A stretch of 8,455 bases of DNA, taken from assembly GCA_937890045.1 (NCBI GenBank), contig CALBXV010000315.1:1-8455 (forward strand). Reading direction: 5' to 3'. Made by a program: the position numbers and the translations under genes. The number at the start of each line of letters is the position of its first letter. The stretch's first letter is position 1. Positions 6,883 through 8,455 of this stretch are shown here, piece after piece. This DNA comes from an uncultured archaeon. GTDB lineage: Archaea; Thermoproteota; Nitrososphaeria; Nitrososphaerales; CALBXV01. The notes under the pieces are model-generated. The model had not been told where the DNA came from. It searched no databases and was given only the letters and a program-made list of their open reading frames with translations.

Positions 6883-7788
6883 TTAACTTTCTCTTAGTTT
6901 TGGATTAAGTGAATCTTGAAGTGCATCTCCCATAAGGTTGAAACCAAGTACAAATAATAATACTGCTAGACCTGGGAAAATCATTCCCCACCATTCAAGT
7001 CTAGTATGGATATAACCTTCTTGAAGTAAAAGACCCCAAGTTATTGTGTTTGGATCACCAAAACCTAGAAATCCTAAACCAGCTTCAATTATAGTTATTT
7101 CAGCAATTCCTAAAGAAGTTACAACAATAACTGACGGTAGAATATTTGGAAGTATATGTCTAAAAATTAATCTAAAATTACTAGCTCCGATGGTTCTTGA
7201 AGCCTGAACAAATTCCATTTCGCGTATGGCTAGAAATTCACCTCTAACTAATCTAGCATTTGCAGCCCAATAAAATAGTCCAAGAAGCAAAATTACTATA
7301 TATACACCAAAACCAGATGCGACTTGCATAATAAATATTCTTAAAAAGATTAACGCAAAAAAGAATACAGGTATGACTAGGAATATTTCAGAGAAAGCCA
7401 TAAGAGTAGTATCAATTTTGCCTCCAAAATATCCTGAAATAGCGCCAATTACGATTGCAATACTCATAGAAATAGTAATAGCTAACAAACTAACTATGAG
7501 ATTATTTCTTGAAGCATGAATAACTTCACTAAAAACATCATAACCAGAAATAGTAGTACCAAATGGATGTTTCCAAGAAGGAGGTTGACTCCATTCTCTA
7601 TCAAATAAAGAATCAATACTACGTGCTTCATATGGAGTAATATAAGGTCCAAAAATTGCAGCAAAAACAAATAGGAATACAATTGTAGTTCCAAATAAGC
7701 CTACTTTATTTTTTTTATATCTACGCCATGCTACATTCCATTGACCTGCACTAATTCTTTTATCAGTTTTAGAATTATTATTTGACAA
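6883..7788 (-). CDS. ABC transporter permease, peptide/nickel type (DppC/OppC family)
   Basis: One of the two membrane subunits of a peptide/nickel-type ABC importer. The 301 residues show the family order: a basic N-terminus with WRRYKKNKVGLFG (21-33), the first membrane helix (about 32-50), HPFGTTISGYDVFSEVIHAS (75-94; the usual HPLGTDxxGRDVLSRV pattern), further helices near 97-120, 131-155, 160-176, 218-240 and 268-286, and the cytoplasmic EAA loop for ATPase contact around 190-217 (FVQASRTIGASNFRLIFRHI). It ends in GDALQDSLNPKLRES, as these permeases do. The start is TTG at 7788; no ATG or GTG lies between it and an in-frame stop upstream. It follows the DppB-type stop by 5 bases, and a GAGGT 13 bases before the TTG may aid initiation. 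Substrate cannot be read from the permease; oligopeptides are most likely. It is the last gene of its operon, with no ATPase gene after it. Confidence 0.95.
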   Translation of the reverse strand: MSNNNSKTDKRISAGQWNVAWRRYKKNKVGLFGTTIVFLFVFAAIFGPYITPYEARSIDSLFDREWSQPPSWKHPFGTTISGYDVFSEVIHASRNNLIVSLLAITISMSIAIVIGAISGYFGGKIDTTLMAFSEIFLVIPVFFFALIFLRIFIMQVASGFGVYIVILLLGLFYWAANARLVRGEFLAIREMEFVQASRTIGASNFRLIFRHILPNILPSVIVVTSLGIAEITIIEAGLGFLGFGDPNTITWGLLLQEGYIHTRLEWWGMIFPGLAVLLFVLGFNLMGDALQDSLNPKLRES

Positions 7789-7793
7789 TGCTT

Positions 7794-8455
7794 TTAATCT
7801 AACCTCACTCTTGGATCAATAACAGCATATAATAAGTCTACAATTAAATTAGACACCATCATAAAAAGAGTCACAACCATAATTATTCCCATTACAATAG
7901 GAAAGTCAAGACTTAGAGCTGAATCAACAAATAATAATCCTAACCCAGGCCAATTAAATACAGTTTCAGTCATTGGAACACCAGCTATAACTAGACCAAG
8001 TCTAACTCCAGTAAATGTTAATAATGGTCTAAAAGCCATTTTAAGTGCGTATTTATAATTTATCACTCTTTCTTTTATACCACTTGCACGTGCAGCCAAT
8101 ATATAATCATCTTTAATAATATTAAGAAGATTAGCACGTAACAATCTGAAGTATAATGCAAGCCAGACATATGCAACAACTATAGCAGGCATGATAATAT
8201 GTACAATAGCGTCTAAAAAGAAGTTTTTAATTCCAAAAACAGGCCAGAGATTTGATCCTCCATAAGCACCTCCTGGAGGAAGGACATTAAGATAAAAAGA
8301 GAAAATAATAATAAGAATTACACCAAACCAAAAAGGTGGCATAGATATTCCAAATAATGAGAAAGCAGTAACAGTCATATCACCTTTACTATATTGTTTA
8401 ATAGCAGATCTAATACCTAGAGGAATAGCAACACTTATAGCAATAGCTAAAGCAA
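7794..8455 (-). CDS. ABC transporter permease, peptide/nickel type (DppB/OppB family), N-terminus beyond window
   Basis: Partner permease of the DppC-type subunit. The frame stays open upstream of the internal ATG at 8378 to the window edge, and the added residues (LAIAISVAIPLGIRSAI, then QYSKGD) match the conserved helix before GISMPPFW, so the true start lies outside. The 219 visible residues include helices after LFGISMPPFWFGVILIII, the LPPGG segment of the external loop, the EAA loop with DYILAARASGIKER, GVRLGLVIAGVPMTETVFNW, PGLGLL and the C-terminal VDLLYAVIDPRVRLD. Roughly two thirds of a typical 310-340 residue DppB is present. The gene sits directly before the DppC-type gene, the standard order. 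A binding protein and the ATPase genes should lie further upstream in the operon or elsewhere. Confidence 0.95.
   Translation of the reverse strand, partial: ALAIAISVAIPLGIRSAIKQYSKGDMTVTAFSLFGISMPPFWFGVILIIIFSFYLNVLPPGGAYGGSNLWPVFGIKNFFLDAIVHIIMPAIVVAYVWLALYFRLLRANLLNIIKDDYILAARASGIKERVINYKYALKMAFRPLLTFTGVRLGLVIAGVPMTETVFNWPGLGLLFVDSALSLDFPIVMGIIMVVTLFMMVSNLIVDLLYAVIDPRVRLD

Noticed and set aside
7494..7694. Minus-strand open frame of 66 codons in a second frame
   Set aside because: It overlaps the DppC-type permease in another frame; its Leu-rich composition comes from the T-rich permease codons.
7794..8378. ATG at 8378 as the start of the DppB-type permease
   Set aside because: The upstream in-frame sequence to the window edge is open and encodes a conserved DppB helix, so this ATG is internal.
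1..8455. CRISPR arrays, tRNA or rRNA genes, insertion sequences, tandem repeats
   Set aside because: No regularly spaced repeats, cloverleaf-like GC-richer segments, transposase motifs or terminal repeats were seen; all spacers are under 180 bases.

Overview
The window looks like a piece of an AT-rich (about 30% G+C by eye) archaeal chromosome, most likely from the Nitrososphaerota (Thaumarchaeota) or a close TACK relative. The evidence is an archaeal RpoH subunit followed directly by an RNA polymerase B subunit that runs unsplit through the region where many euryarchaea divide it into B'' and B'. TATA-like promoters, weak or absent Shine-Dalgarno sequences on first genes, and many TTG/GTG starts agree with this. 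The lineage call rests on remembered family patterns, not on a search.

Layout. From 1 to 2265 on the minus strand lie rpoH and the first 668 codons of rpoB; rpoB runs off the left edge. From 2403 to 4430, also minus, is a two-gene unit: a MoxR-class AAA+ ATPase of the CoxD type and a von Willebrand A protein of the CoxE type. A 179-base divergent spacer (4431-4609) holds promoter-like AT-rich boxes and an 11-bp inverted repeat. From 4610 to 6743 on the plus strand is a probable two-gene operon: a multi-membrane site-2-type zinc metalloprotease with a PDZ domain, and a membrane-anchored protein of unknown function. The 139-base spacer after it contains a 27-codon reading frame that looks like the severed N-terminus of an FAD/NAD-dependent oxidoreductase. 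From 6883 to the right edge on the minus strand are two inner-membrane permeases of a peptide/nickel-type ABC importer: DppC/OppC complete, DppB/OppB missing its N-terminus.

How the parts fit. RpoH and RpoB are core transcription machinery. CoxD and CoxE types normally act as a pair, an ATP-driven remodeler plus a metal-dependent VWA partner, classically maturing the Mo/Cu active site of CO dehydrogenase; no dehydrogenase subunits are visible here, so their client is unknown. The protease and the anchored protein are translationally close and could be enzyme and partner or substrate, which is inference. The permeases need a binding protein and ATPases encoded outside the window.

No tRNA, rRNA, CRISPR array, insertion sequence or tandem repeat was seen. 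The most interesting points are the orphan coxDE-like pair beside the polymerase operon, the protease/unknown-protein pair, the oxidoreductase remnant, and a plus-strand A bias at wobble positions that holds for genes on both strands.
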